64,000 nt of DNA from Vulcanimicrobiota bacterium (GCA_027452165.1 DAIDGX010000019.1:62001-126000), one strand, 5' to 3'; positions 8,530-18,485 are shown, counted from the stretch's first letter. Numbers and translations are program-made. Notes: generated by a model not told the origin, from the sequence alone.

Positions 8530-9798
8530 CTAGTTAGCCGGTTGAATCGTTCCGGTCGCGTGGCCAAAACCCACGCGAAACTCGCCCACTTCGCACCATC
8601 CGCGTAACGCAACCGTATCGCCATCTTCCAAAAAACGTCGCTCGTCGCCGCCCGGCAGCGCGATCGGACGTTCGCCGTTCCACGTGAGCTCGATGAAGCT
8701 TCCGTAGCTGTCAGGGGTCGAGCCGCTGATCGTGCCGGATGCGTAGAGGTCGCCCGGGCGTGTCTTCGTGCCGTTGATCGTCACATGCGCGAGTTGCTGC
8801 GCCATGTTCCAGTACATCTCTTTATAGTTCGTGCGCGAGATCGTTTGCGGCGCGATGCCGCGCTCGCGCATCCGCCGAGTCTGCAGATCGACGGCGAGCG
8901 CGATGTCGATCGCCCACCGGTCGTGCGTGCGCAGATACTCGAGCGGATATGGATCCTGACGCGGACCCGCGGTCGCAAAAGGTTCGAGCGCGTCGAGCGT
9001 AACGATCCACGGCGAGATCGTGGTCGCAAACGACTTGCCCAGAAACGGGCCGAGCGGCTGATACTCCCACGCCTGGATATCGCGAGCGCTCCAATCGTTG
9101 ACGAGGACGAGCCCAAAGATGTGGTCGCGCGCCTTCGACGTGGGGATCGATTCTCCAAGTGCGTTGCCGGGGCCGGTAACGAAACCGATCTCGAGTTCGA
9201 TGTCGAGCTTCGTTGTCGGCCCGAAAACCGGAACGTCGCTCTGTGGCGGCTTGCGCTGGCCCTTGGGTCGCACGATCGGCGTGCCGTCGATCACGATCGT
9301 GCTCGAGCGTCCGTGATAGCCGATCGGGATATGGCGCCAATTCGGCAACAGCGGATCGCCGTTCGGTCGAAAGAGTTTTCCGAGATTCGTCGCGTGCTCG
9401 AGCGACGCATAGAAATCGACGTAGTCGCCGACCTTCATGGGGACGGCCATCTGCGTCACGCGCTGCTCCACGAAGAAGCGTTCGGCGTCCAACTCGCGCA
9501 GACGTCCGTCTGCGGCGTCATCGGTGCGCAACAACGCCGCTATGCGTAAGCGGGTCTTCTTCCACACGTCGCGCCCGAGGGCAAGAAACGGGTTGAGCAC
9601 CGGCGCGAGAAAGACGCTGCGATCGCAGATGTCATCCAGCAATCCCGCCGACGCGAGCGCATGCAGATCGAGGATCTTTTCACCGATCGCGATGCCGAGG
9701 TGCTGCGCGTTGCCCCTGCGGAAGGCGCCATACGGCAGGTTATAGATGGAAAAATCGCTCCCGCGCGGCACGGGAATCCACGAAACGATCTGCGGCAC
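8530..9798 (-). CDS. fahA: Fumarylacetoacetase
   Basis: 422 residues, full family length. It hydrolyses fumarylacetoacetate to fumarate and acetoacetate, the last step of tyrosine breakdown. Visible hallmarks: SWIPVPRGSDFSIYNLPYGAF at the N-terminus, DFYASLEHATNLG with metal and substrate residues, HIPIGYHGRSSTIVIDGTPI, ELEIGFVTGPGN (Glu ligands) and LVNDWSARDIQAWEYQPLGPFLGKSF. The GTG at 9798 lies just after the stop of the upstream gene at 9801. It is convergent with hmgA, 3 bp apart. Confidence 0.95.
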   Translation of the reverse strand: MPQIVSWIPVPRGSDFSIYNLPYGAFRRGNAQHLGIAIGEKILDLHALASAGLLDDICDRSVFLAPVLNPFLALGRDVWKKTRLRIAALLRTDDAADGRLRELDAERFFVEQRVTQMAVPMKVGDYVDFYASLEHATNLGKLFRPNGDPLLPNWRHIPIGYHGRSSTIVIDGTPIVRPKGQRKPPQSDVPVFGPTTKLDIELEIGFVTGPGNALGESIPTSKARDHIFGLVLVNDWSARDIQAWEYQPLGPFLGKSFATTISPWIVTLDALEPFATAGPRQDPYPLEYLRTHDRWAIDIALAVDLQTRRMRERGIAPQTISRTNYKEMYWNMAQQLAHVTINGTKTRPGDLYASGTISGSTPDSYGSFIELTWNGERPIALPGGDERRFLEDGDTVALRGWCEVGEFRVGFGHATGTIQPAN

Positions 9799-9800
9799 GA

Positions 9801-10748
9801 TCAGGCGCCCGCCAGAATGCCGAGCGCCGTCAAGTCCTCGACCGGTTCGGAAAAACTGCAACTCCCGTACGCCACAAACGCCCCAGACCGCGCCCGCGCG
9901 ATCGACGATACGCCGGCACGGTGGACGCCTATCCGTAAGCCATCGGCCTCCAGAGCGACGGCCCGCGCGTCTTCCTGCGCGACGATCGCGCGAAGTTCTC
10001 CCTCATTGAGTTCGCCCGCGAGGGTTGCCGCCGCCAGCAGATTGAGAAAGCCATGCATCGGAAATCCGGTCTCGGCCTGCACGTGGCGGATTGGGTGGTG
10101 CAAACCCGCGGTCGCCTTGAACGCGAGCTTGTGCTCGTAGCACGCCGCGATGAAGGTCGCCACCTCGTCGACGCTCGGGAACGCTTCCCGGACCACGCCG
10201 CCGCAGCGCAGCTTTGCGTGCAGGCGGTAGCGTTCGAGCGCCGTGAGCGCGTTTTCGAGAAGCGCCACGTCGCGCGCACCCGAGGGGAGCTCGACGAAGA
10301 TGGGAAGATCGCGTAGTCCGTACTGCTGGGCAAGTGCCGCGCATTGACCGATCGTTGCGTCGTACGTGTCGCGCCCGCTTGCAAGCGGTGGGAGCGCCAG
10401 TTCGAGCGCCTCGATCGCGATCTCCGGAGCGCTTGGGCGCAGGGCACTCAGACGCTCGAACACCTGCGCCGTCGCGGCGAACCAGGAGCGCGCATCGCTG
10501 CCGCTATCGACGATCACGCTGAGCGCGATGGGACCGCGTCCGGCAAGGCAGGCGCGAAGCTCGCCGATGCGCGACGCCGGCACGATGAACCGTCCGAGCA
10601 TCCACGCATGGGCGCCCGCGCGCCCCTGCAGATATTCATCGAGTGCGGGTGCCATCTCCAGACGCGCCGGCGGAAAGAGGCCGGCGTAATCGATCAGTCG
10701 GCCAAGCGCTTGCGCGACGGCGGGAACGGCGTTCGTGGAGAGGCTCAT
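9801..10748 (-). CDS. Conserved hypothetical protein in tyrosine-catabolism cluster, TIM-barrel-like
   Basis: 315 residues, not assigned to a characterised family. The alternation of short hydrophobic strands and helices looks like a beta/alpha barrel. Conserved-looking elements are LIDYAGLFPPA near the start, LPIFVELPSG in the middle, the pair HAKLRCGGVVREAFP and FKATAGLHHPIRH, and a C-terminal YGSCSFSEPVEDL. The KLRCGG and KATAGLHH segments look like strand-end catalytic or phosphate-binding loops, but that is inference. It is directly upstream of fahA (next start 3 bp after its stop), so a role in aromatic amino-acid breakdown is plausible. No signal peptide. Confidence 0.7.
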   Translation of the reverse strand: MSLSTNAVPAVAQALGRLIDYAGLFPPARLEMAPALDEYLQGRAGAHAWMLGRFIVPASRIGELRACLAGRGPIALSVIVDSGSDARSWFAATAQVFERLSALRPSAPEIAIEALELALPPLASGRDTYDATIGQCAALAQQYGLRDLPIFVELPSGARDVALLENALTALERYRLHAKLRCGGVVREAFPSVDEVATFIAACYEHKLAFKATAGLHHPIRHVQAETGFPMHGFLNLLAAATLAGELNEGELRAIVAQEDARAVALEADGLRIGVHRAGVSSIARARSGAFVAYGSCSFSEPVEDLTALGILAGA

Positions 10749-10839
10749 TGTGGGGTGCTAGGTTAGTGACGCAGCCGCTTCGTTCATGCCGACGCCCCCA
10801 ACAGGGCCGCTCGCGCTGGTTCGCCAACCGGGCTACAGT

Positions 10840-11952
10840 ATGAGCACGACGACCTCCGCCCGCAATCCGCTTGCACGCATCGACTGGGACTATTTGGAGT
10901 TCTACGTCGGCAACGCCAAACAGGCGGCGCATTATTATATGTCTGCATTCGGCTTCGAACAGGTGGCGTATGCCGGCCCGGAGACCGGCGTGAAGGACCG
11001 CTGCAGCTACGTTCTGCAGCAGAACAAGCTGCGGTTCGTGCTCACCGCGAGCCTGGTGCCCGATGACGAGATCAGCCGCCACGTGATGCTCCACGGCGAT
11101 GGCATCAAAGACGTCGCCATTCTCGTCGAGGATGCGCGCGCAGCCTATGAAACGGCGCTCGCGGGCGGTGCATCGAGCGTGCTTGCGCCGACCGAATCGC
11201 GCGACGCCGGAGGGCGCGTGATCAAGGCCACCATCAAGACCTACGGCGATACGGTGCATTCGTTCGTTCAGCGCGACGGCTACACGGGCGCCTTCATGCC
11301 CGGTTTCGTCGCGGAGCATCGCGTCCTGCGCGGCTCCCAGGCTCCCGGGCTGCTCTTCGTCGATCATTGCGTGGGCAACGTGGGCTGGGGTGAGATGGAC
11401 CCCTGGGGAGATTTTTACGCGCGCGTCTTCGGGTTCTCGCAACTCGTCTCGTTCGATGACAAGGACATCTCGACCGAATATACCGCGCTCAAGTCGAAGG
11501 TGATGACCGACCCGCGTCATCAAGTGAAGTTCCCGATCAACGAACCCGCTCGCGGCAAAAAGAAATCGCAGATCGAGGAGTACCTGGATTTTTATCGCGG
11601 AGCCGGCGTGCAACACGTCGCCATTCGAACCGACGATATCGTCGCGACGATCGATGCGCTGCGAGCAAACGGCGTAGAGTTCCTCGACACCCCTGATTCC
11701 TACTACGATATGCTCGAAGAACGCGTCGGAAAGATCGACGAAGCGCTCGACGTGTTGCGCGCGCGTCGCATCCTCGTGGACCGTGACGATCTGGGCTACA
11801 TGCTGCAAATTTTCACGAAGCCGCTGCAGGATCGCCCGACCGTCTTTTTCGAGATCATTCAACGTAAGGGCAGTCTTTCGTTCGGTAAGGGCAACTTCAA
11901 GGCGCTCTTCGTATCGATCGAAAAGGAACAAGAAAAGCGCGGAACGCTGTGA
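10840..11952 (+). CDS. hpd: 4-hydroxyphenylpyruvate dioxygenase
   Basis: 370 residues, normal length. It converts 4-hydroxyphenylpyruvate to homogentisate with Fe(II) and oxygen. Two vicinal-oxygen-chelate halves are visible: DYLEFYVGNAKQAAHYY at the start and FVDHCVGNVGWGEMDPWGDFYARVFGF in the second half. The iron ligands are His in VDHCVGN, His in GVQHVAIRTDDI and Glu in VFFEIIQRKG. The C-terminal GKGNFKALF helix is family-typical. ATG 10840 fits the family N-terminus. It is divergent from the unknown gene and fahA, and overlaps deoC by GTGA. Confidence 0.95.
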   Translation: MSTTTSARNPLARIDWDYLEFYVGNAKQAAHYYMSAFGFEQVAYAGPETGVKDRCSYVLQQNKLRFVLTASLVPDDEISRHVMLHGDGIKDVAILVEDARAAYETALAGGASSVLAPTESRDAGGRVIKATIKTYGDTVHSFVQRDGYTGAFMPGFVAEHRVLRGSQAPGLLFVDHCVGNVGWGEMDPWGDFYARVFGFSQLVSFDDKDISTEYTALKSKVMTDPRHQVKFPINEPARGKKKSQIEEYLDFYRGAGVQHVAIRTDDIVATIDALRANGVEFLDTPDSYYDMLEERVGKIDEALDVLRARRILVDRDDLGYMLQIFTKPLQDRPTVFFEIIQRKGSLSFGKGNFKALFVSIEKEQEKRGTL

Positions 11953-12845
11953 TCACGCTCGTCGCGCCGCCGGTCAGCCTTGATGCCGTCATGCTCGAAG
12001 CGCGCGCCACCTCGCTTGCCAAGCGCTCGATAAAAAACGACGCCAAACGCGCCGGGATCGATCTTGCGATACGTTGCATCGATCTCACGACCCTCGAGGG
12101 GAAAGACTCGCCGGGCCGCGTTCGCTCCCTCTGCGCGAAGGCTCGCACGCCGCGCCCCGGATACCTCGACATTCCGAGTGTCGCCGCGGTGTGCGTCTAT
12201 CCGAATCTGGTTGCCGTCGCCAAAGACGCATTACGGGAAAGCGCCGTTCGCGTCGCCTCGGTCGCAACCGCATTCCCAAGCGGCCTCTCCGATATCGAGG
12301 TAAAGCTGGCCGACACGGCAGCCGCCATCGCTTCGGGCGCCGACGAAATCGATATGGTCATCGATCGCGGTGCGTTCCTGAGCGGCGACGAGCGTAAGGT
12401 CTTCGACGAGATCGCCGCCGTCAAGCGGCTCTGCGGCCCCATCCACCTCAAGGTGATCCTCGAGACCGGGGAGCTGGGTACCTACGACAACATCCGGCGC
12501 GCGAGCGACCTCGCGCTCGAAGCCGGAGCCGACGTAATCAAAACCTCGACCGGAAAGGTCGGCACGAACGCGACGTTTCCGAGCGCGCTTGCGATGTGCG
12601 AGGCGCTGCGCGACTACGCCCGTCGGACCGGCGAACGCCGCGGGCTAAAAGTTGCCGGCGGCATCCGTACCACGAAACAGGCGATGACGTATCTGGTGAT
12701 CGTCAAGGAGACGCTCGGGGACGCGTGGCTAACCCCGGAGCTGTTCCGCATCGGCGCGAGTTCGCTTCTCGACGACCTGTTGATGCAACGCGAAAAACTC
12801 GACACCGGGCGCTATGCCGGCGCCGATTACATTCCAAAGGATTGA
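11949..12845 (+). CDS. deoC: Deoxyribose-phosphate aldolase
   Basis: 298 residues, with an N-terminal extension relative to the short 220-residue form. It cleaves 2-deoxyribose-5-phosphate to acetaldehyde and glyceraldehyde-3-phosphate in nucleoside salvage. The Schiff-base lysine lies in ADVIKTSTGK; DEIDMVIDRGAFLSG, LKVILETGELG and KVAGGIRT are the other active-site loops. GTG 11949 overlaps the hpd stop. The next gene, an aldehyde dehydrogenase, overlaps by TGATG; it may oxidise the acetaldehyde, a pairing also known in actinobacterial deoC loci. Confidence 0.94.
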   Translation: MITLVAPPVSLDAVMLEARATSLAKRSIKNDAKRAGIDLAIRCIDLTTLEGKDSPGRVRSLCAKARTPRPGYLDIPSVAAVCVYPNLVAVAKDALRESAVRVASVATAFPSGLSDIEVKLADTAAAIASGADEIDMVIDRGAFLSGDERKVFDEIAAVKRLCGPIHLKVILETGELGTYDNIRRASDLALEAGADVIKTSTGKVGTNATFPSALAMCEALRDYARRTGERRGLKVAGGIRTTKQAMTYLVIVKETLGDAWLTPELFRIGASSLLDDLLMQREKLDTGRYAGADYIPKD

Positions 12846-14284
12846 TGATGACGACGTTCGAGTACGCGCCAGCCCCCGAGAGCGTCCGGCCGCAGATTCG
12901 TGAACGCTATGGGCTCTTTATCGACGGCGCGTGGACGGCCGCACACGCCGATCGCACCTTCACGACGATCGATCCCGCGACGGAGAACCGATTGGCCGAA
13001 GTAGCCTACGCCTCGCCGGAAGATGTGGATCGAGCGGTCCGCGCGGCGCGAAAGGCGTACGACAAGTATTGGCGCAAGATCAAACCTGCCGATCGCGCCA
13101 AATACCTGTACCGCATCGCACGCGCAATCACCGAGCGCAGCCGTGAACTCGCCGTGCTGGAGACGCTCGATGGCGGCAAGCCGATCAAGGAGTCTCGCGA
13201 TTTCGACATTCCGGCGAGCGCCGCGCACTTCTTCTACCACGCCGGATGGGCCGATAAGCTCGAGTGGGCAGTGCGCGCCGGCCGGACGCCTGAACCGATC
13301 GGCGTCTGCGGACAGATCGTGCCTTGGAACTTCCCGCTCCTCATGGCCGCATGGAAGATCGCTCCGGCGCTCGCCTGCGGCAATACCGTGGTGCTCAAAC
13401 CGGCCGAAACAACGCCGCTCACCGCGCTCGCGCTCGCGCAGATCGTCCAAGAAGCCGATCTTCCGCCGGGCGTTGTCAACGTACTCACCGGTGACGGCGC
13501 AACCGGCGCGGCGCTCGTTGCACATGCCGGCGTCGATAAGCTCGCGTTTACTGGATCCACCGAGGTCGGCAAGACGATCGCTCGCACGATCGCCGGCAGC
13601 GGCAAGCGGCTCACGCTCGAGCTGGGTGGAAAGGCTGCGCACATCGTCTTTGCCGATGCGCCGCTCGATCAAGCCGTCGAAGGCGTCGTCAACGGCATCT
13701 ACTTCAACCAAGGCCACGTCTGTTGCGCCGGGTCGCGCCTCCTCGTTGAGGAACGCGTGCACGATGAGATCGTTGCGCGATTGACGGAACGCATCGCCAC
13801 GTTGCGCTTGGGAGATCCGCTCGATAAGAACACCGACATCGGCGCGATCAACTCGCGCGCGCAGCTCGAGAAGATCGAAGAGCTCGTGCGTAGCGGCATC
13901 GCCGAAGGTGCGACGCTCGTGCAAGCACCGTGCACGCTTCCCGGTCGCGGATTCTTCTTTCCGGCCTCCCTTTTCGTCAACGTCCATCAGTCGCATCGCA
14001 TTGCCCGCGAAGAGATCTTCGGTCCCGTCCTCTCGGTGCTCACCTTCCGCACGCCCGACGAAGCGGTTGAAAAAGCGAATAACACCCCCTACGGGCTCTC
14101 GGCCGGGGTGTGGACGGACAAAGGCAGTAAGAATATGTGGGTGGCGCAGCGCCTGCGTGCCGGGGTCGTATGGTGTAACACCTATAACCAGTTCGACCCG
14201 AGCTCGCCGTTCGGCGGCTACCGGGAATCGGGCTTTGGGCGCGAGGGTGGCGTCCACGGACTCTATGAATATATGGCCGGCTAG
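12845..14284 (+). CDS. NAD(P)-dependent aldehyde dehydrogenase
   Basis: 479 residues, a complete ALDH. The Rossmann part carries PWNFPLLMAAWKIAPALACGNTVVLKPAE and FTGSTEVGK. The general-base Glu is in LELGGK, the catalytic Cys in GHVCCAGSR, and the C-terminal EEIFGPVLSV and FGGYRESGFGREGG are typical. Coupled to deoC, it probably oxidises acetaldehyde or another short aldehyde; substrate specificity cannot be read. ATG 12845 overlaps the deoC stop, and ATG 12848 is equally possible. A related half-length protein lies at 25402-26286. Confidence 0.92.
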   Translation: MMTTFEYAPAPESVRPQIRERYGLFIDGAWTAAHADRTFTTIDPATENRLAEVAYASPEDVDRAVRAARKAYDKYWRKIKPADRAKYLYRIARAITERSRELAVLETLDGGKPIKESRDFDIPASAAHFFYHAGWADKLEWAVRAGRTPEPIGVCGQIVPWNFPLLMAAWKIAPALACGNTVVLKPAETTPLTALALAQIVQEADLPPGVVNVLTGDGATGAALVAHAGVDKLAFTGSTEVGKTIARTIAGSGKRLTLELGGKAAHIVFADAPLDQAVEGVVNGIYFNQGHVCCAGSRLLVEERVHDEIVARLTERIATLRLGDPLDKNTDIGAINSRAQLEKIEELVRSGIAEGATLVQAPCTLPGRGFFFPASLFVNVHQSHRIAREEIFGPVLSVLTFRTPDEAVEKANNTPYGLSAGVWTDKGSKNMWVAQRLRAGVVWCNTYNQFDPSSPFGGYRESGFGREGGVHGLYEYMAG

Positions 14285-14299
14285 CCGATAGCCATACAT

Positions 14300-17206
14300 A
14301 TGCTAGGCGAACGCGAACTCGCTTCCCTCGACGATCTGCTCGTGCGTTCGCCCCTGGCCCTCATTGCGTGGGACGCATCGCACCGGGTCTCCTTTTGGTC
14401 GCAACGCGCACAGGCGATGTTCGGCTATCGGCCCGAGGACGTCATCGGTAAAACCGTCGATGAAATTGGTTTCGTCGAGGAGTCCGCCGTTCTCGCAATT
14501 CGTAAAACGCAAGCGCTGATCGATAGCGGCGTTGCCGACCGCGCCTTCGTCAACGTCAACCGCAACATCTGTAAAGACGGGCAGGTGCGGACGTGCCGCT
14601 GGACCACGTTTGCGGTGCAAGACGACGATCGCTTCCACACGTTATCGTATTCCGAGGACATTACCGAAGCGGTCGATGCACAAGCCGCGCTCGCCGATAG
14701 CGAAGAGCGTTTCCGCTCGCTCTTTGAATACAATCCGGATATCGTCATTTTTTTCTCGCCCGACGGTCGCGTGGTCGATACGAACGGCGCCATCAGCCGC
14801 TTCGGAAACGTACCCCGCGAAAATTTAATCGGCATGCATTTCAGCGTCTTTCTCGATCCCGACGAAGCGCCCAAACACGAACAATATCTCAAGCGCGCGA
14901 TGGCCGGCGAAACGTTACACTACGATGCGCGGGCACATGCCCTTGACGGGAGCGAGCTTCAGGTCGCGATCACGACGGTTCCGGTGTACCGCGAGGGCAA
15001 GATCGACGGGGTTTTTTCGATCATTCGCGACGAGACCGACCGGCGTGCCGCCCAGGCGCACATCGAGCGCCAAGAGCGGGCGCTCGCCGATAACGAAGCC
15101 CGCCTGCGTTCGCTCTTCGAGTTCAACCCGGACGGCGTGCTCGCCATTACACCCGATGGAACGATTGTCGATGTCAACGAAGCCTGCCTGAAGCTCGGGA
15201 ACTTCCCACGCGAAGCGGTAATTGGCGAGCCATTTCATCGTTTTTTGCCGCCCCACGAAGTCGAACGCATCGATCGCGCCTTCAAGCGCGCCCTGCTCGG
15301 CGAACAGGTATCCCTGACGATGGAATCGTTTCGCATCGACGGCGCGCCGCTCGAACTCGAGGCCACATTGCTTCCCCAGTTTTCAGGTGGCGAACTCGTG
15401 GGCGTGTACTCGATTTTGCAGGATGTGACCGAACGCCGGATCGCCGAGCGTCGCGCCGAGATGCAAAGTCGACGCATTCGCAACCTGTACTTCATTTCGG
15501 CAAGCGGGGATTACCCCGACGTGCGCATGCGTGCGTCACTCGAGATGGGATGCCAGGCTTTCGAGCTCACCGTGGGTGCCGTCGTGGAGCATACGGAGAG
15601 CGAGACACGGATCGAGGCCGTGTACCGCGATCCAAACTCAGAGAGCGTCAGCGACGAGGAAATCCTCGCGATGGCGGCTCGCGCGTGCGCTCTGGGCGGC
15701 AGCCCCCTCCCCGTCCTCTTCGACAACGGTGTCGCATTACGCATCGACGTTTCCGGCGATCCCTACGGCGCGCTCGTCTTTGCAACGCCGCCCGGAAGCA
15801 ATCGCGATCTCTCATCCACGGACGGCGATTTGCTTGGCCTGATCGCCATGTTGATCGCGGGAACGATCGACCGGACGCGTCAACGCGCGCGTCTGCGTGC
15901 GATGGCGTACTACGACACCTTGACGGGATTGGCCAATCGAACCTTTCTTGCCGAGAAGCTGCGCGACGCGATCGAGGTCGCACAGTCGCGGATGTCGCGC
16001 GTCGCAGTGCTCTTTTTCGATCTGGACCGTTTCAAAGACGTCAACGACACGCTCGGTCACGCCCGCGGAGATCGCCTCCTGCAACTCGTCGCCGAGCGCC
16101 TGGCAAACGAACTAGACGATCACGCGACGATCGCGCGCATGGGCGGGGACGAGTTCGTCATCTTGCTCACCGATTGTCGCGATGCCGACCATGCCCGCGA
16201 CGTCGCCGAGAGCGTGATCGCGGCCATCAGCGATCCGTTCCCGCTCGATGAATACGAGCAGTTCATCTCCACGAGCATCGGCATCGCCATCTATCCCGAA
16301 GACGGGCGCGACGATCAGACACTCATCAAGAACGCCGACATCGCCATGTATCGCGCGAAAGATCGCGGACGAAACGGCTACTATTTCTACAACCCGACGC
16401 TCGAGGCGCCGATTCACATGCGGCTCTCACAAGAGAAGCTGTTGCGGCGCGCGCTCGAACTCGGGGAGTTCGTCGTGTACTATCAGCCGCAACTGGATCT
16501 GCGCACCGGCGAGGTCGTCAGCGTGGAGGCGCTCGTGCGCTGGAATCACGCCAAGAGCGGCCTGATCGAACCGTCGCACTTTATTCCAAGCGCCGAACTT
16601 TCGGGGCTGATCGTCCCGCTTGGGGATTGGGTGCTCTCGACCGCCGCAAAGCAAGTGCGCGATTGGCAAACAACGCTTGGACCGATGCGTCTCGCGGTGA
16701 ACCTTTCGGGACGGCAGTTCCATCAGCGCGACTTGCGCCATCGCGTTTTGCAACGGCTCGAGGAGGCCCAGCTCGATCCGGCGCTGCTTGAGGTGGAGAT
16801 TACCGAGAGCGTCGCCATGTCCGACGCAGCGCAAACCGTCGGCATCGTACGCGACCTCAAGGCCTCCGGCATTCGCATAGCGGTCGATGACTTTGGTACC
16901 GGGTACTCCTCCCTCGCCTACCTGCGACGCTTCGCGCTCGACGTGCTGAAGATCGACGGTTCCTTCGTTATCGGCGTCGGACACGAGAGTTTCGACGAGA
17001 CGATCGTGAAGACGGTGATCGGCATGGCGCACAGCCTTGGGCTCGAGGTGGTCGCCGAGGGCGTGGAGACGCGCGATCAACTGACCTTCCTGACCGACCA
17101 CGCATGCGACATCGTGCAAGGATATGCAATTTCACCGGCGCTTCCGGCCGACGAATTCGAGCGGTTTATCGCGCGTCGCCGGGAGAAGCAGGCAGCATCC
17201 GGGTAG
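14300..17206 (+). CDS. PAS-PAS-PAS-GAF-like-GGDEF-EAL cyclic di-GMP signalling protein
   Basis: 968 residues, no transmembrane helices, so a cytoplasmic sensor. In order: three PAS domains (about 10-125, 135-255, 262-385), a GAF-like segment (395-530), a GGDEF domain (535-695, intact motif MGGDEF near 615) and an EAL domain (715-955, motif VEALVRW near 741). The EAL part keeps ITESVAM, DDFGTGYSSL and EGVET, as in active phosphodiesterases. No RxxD inhibitory site precedes the GGDEF motif. Both activities look possible; which dominates is unknown. EAL sequence is close to the stand-alone protein at 26857. Confidence 0.93.
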   Translation: MLGERELASLDDLLVRSPLALIAWDASHRVSFWSQRAQAMFGYRPEDVIGKTVDEIGFVEESAVLAIRKTQALIDSGVADRAFVNVNRNICKDGQVRTCRWTTFAVQDDDRFHTLSYSEDITEAVDAQAALADSEERFRSLFEYNPDIVIFFSPDGRVVDTNGAISRFGNVPRENLIGMHFSVFLDPDEAPKHEQYLKRAMAGETLHYDARAHALDGSELQVAITTVPVYREGKIDGVFSIIRDETDRRAAQAHIERQERALADNEARLRSLFEFNPDGVLAITPDGTIVDVNEACLKLGNFPREAVIGEPFHRFLPPHEVERIDRAFKRALLGEQVSLTMESFRIDGAPLELEATLLPQFSGGELVGVYSILQDVTERRIAERRAEMQSRRIRNLYFISASGDYPDVRMRASLEMGCQAFELTVGAVVEHTESETRIEAVYRDPNSESVSDEEILAMAARACALGGSPLPVLFDNGVALRIDVSGDPYGALVFATPPGSNRDLSSTDGDLLGLIAMLIAGTIDRTRQRARLRAMAYYDTLTGLANRTFLAEKLRDAIEVAQSRMSRVAVLFFDLDRFKDVNDTLGHARGDRLLQLVAERLANELDDHATIARMGGDEFVILLTDCRDADHARDVAESVIAAISDPFPLDEYEQFISTSIGIAIYPEDGRDDQTLIKNADIAMYRAKDRGRNGYYFYNPTLEAPIHMRLSQEKLLRRALELGEFVVYYQPQLDLRTGEVVSVEALVRWNHAKSGLIEPSHFIPSAELSGLIVPLGDWVLSTAAKQVRDWQTTLGPMRLAVNLSGRQFHQRDLRHRVLQRLEEAQLDPALLEVEITESVAMSDAAQTVGIVRDLKASGIRIAVDDFGTGYSSLAYLRRFALDVLKIDGSFVIGVGHESFDETIVKTVIGMAHSLGLEVVAEGVETRDQLTFLTDHACDIVQGYAISPALPADEFERFIARRREKQAASG

Positions 17207-17219
17207 AACGTTCCTCATC

Positions 17220-18485
17220 ATGGCCGCCATCACCGAACCGGGACTCGATCGCGACGGGCTCCTTGCATGGTACCGGCGTAATCGCGAGCGCACCGCATCG
17301 CTCTTTGCCCTCATCGATGACGATGCGTATGTGGCGCAGCCGATTCCCTTACGCCATCCGTTCGTCTTTTACGACGGTCACCTACCGGCGTTTAGCCTCC
17401 TGACGCTCAACGAGCGTGCGCTTGGCGAAGAACCCGTCGATCCGGCGCTCGAGCGTTTGTTCGAGCGCGGCATCGATCCCGAATCGGCCCATGCTGCGGC
17501 AAGCCTGACCCGCACGGATTGGCCCTCACGCGCGGCGGTGGAAGCGTTCGCTCGGGCATGCGATGAGCGCGTAGAACGTGCGATCGCGCACGGTCGCATC
17601 GTCGATGCAGAGATGCCACGGCTGGCGCGCGGACAGGCCGTCTTCACGCTGCTCGAACACGAGCAGATGCATCACGAGACCTTGGCGTACATCGTGCACC
17701 GCCTCGATGAAGCATCGAAGGGTCGCGTGCGCCAGGAGCATCACGATGGTGCCCTCGCTGCGCCCCGGATGCGCACCGTCGATGCCGGCGTCGCGACCCT
17801 GGGCGCGCAGCGCGATGCTATCCCGTTCGGGTGGGACAACGAGTTTGGATGCCACGAAGTAGACGTCCCCGCCTTCTCGATGCAGCATCGCCCTGTAACC
17901 AACGGCGACTGGCTCACGTTCGTGGCCGCAGGAGGGCCGGTGCCGCCATTCTGGGTGCGGCGCGATGGCGAGTTTTTTCTGCGCGCGATGTTCGATGAGT
18001 TGCCGCTGCCGCGATCGTGGCCGGTGTACGTCACGCACCGCGATGCTGCGGCCTACGCGGCGTGGAAACGCATGCGTCTCCCGACCGAGGCAGAGTTCCA
18101 CCGTGCCGCGTTTGCAACGCCGCACGGTCACGACCGCCCCTATCCCTGGGGCGATGGCGCTCCCAACCCGATGTATGGGAATTTTGATTTCGAACGCTTT
18201 GATCCCGAACCCGTCGATGCGCATCCGGCCGGAACGAGCGCGTGGGGGATCGACGATCTCATCGGCAACGGTTGGGAGTGGACCGCCACGCCGTTCCAGC
18301 CCTTCCCCGGCTTCGAGCCGATGGCGTCCTATCCGCAGTATTCGGCCGATTTTTTTGACGGAAAGCACTACGTGCTCAAAGGTGCCTCTCCCGTCACCGG
18401 ACGCGAGTTGATCCGTCGCTCGTTTCGAAATTGGTTCTATGCCGACTATCCCTACCTGTTTGCGAAGTTCCGCCTCGTCGCATGA
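17220..18485 (+). CDS. egtB: EgtB-type sulfoxide synthase (DinB-like plus formylglycine-enzyme-like domains)
   Basis: 421 residues. An N-terminal DinB_2 four-helix domain carries the iron motif HEQMHHETL (H-x3-H-x-E). The C-terminal FGE-sulfatase domain has FGWDNEFGCHEVDVPAF, RLPTEAEFHRAAF, GNGWEWTATPF and RRSFRNWFY. EgtB enzymes couple a thiol to trimethylhistidine with O2 in ergothioneine synthesis. No egtD or other ergothioneine gene is visible nearby, so a related sulfoxide or selenoxide synthase is possible. ATG 17220 sits 13 bp after the upstream stop. Confidence 0.85.
   Translation: MAAITEPGLDRDGLLAWYRRNRERTASLFALIDDDAYVAQPIPLRHPFVFYDGHLPAFSLLTLNERALGEEPVDPALERLFERGIDPESAHAAASLTRTDWPSRAAVEAFARACDERVERAIAHGRIVDAEMPRLARGQAVFTLLEHEQMHHETLAYIVHRLDEASKGRVRQEHHDGALAAPRMRTVDAGVATLGAQRDAIPFGWDNEFGCHEVDVPAFSMQHRPVTNGDWLTFVAAGGPVPPFWVRRDGEFFLRAMFDELPLPRSWPVYVTHRDAAAYAAWKRMRLPTEAEFHRAAFATPHGHDRPYPWGDGAPNPMYGNFDFERFDPEPVDAHPAGTSAWGIDDLIGNGWEWTATPFQPFPGFEPMASYPQYSADFFDGKHYVLKGASPVTGRELIRRSFRNWFYADYPYLFAKFRLVA

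Noticed and set aside
10749-10839. Clear promoter pair between the unknown gene and hpd
   Set aside because: No hexamers with acceptable spacing could be chosen over background in this 91-bp divergent spacer.
10636-11931. 431-codon minus-strand frame opposite hpd
   Set aside because: A shadow frame; hpd on the plus strand has all its iron ligands.
12827-14299. 490-codon minus-strand frame opposite the aldehyde dehydrogenase
   Set aside because: It is a codon-bias shadow of a strongly conserved ALDH and has no recognisable domain.
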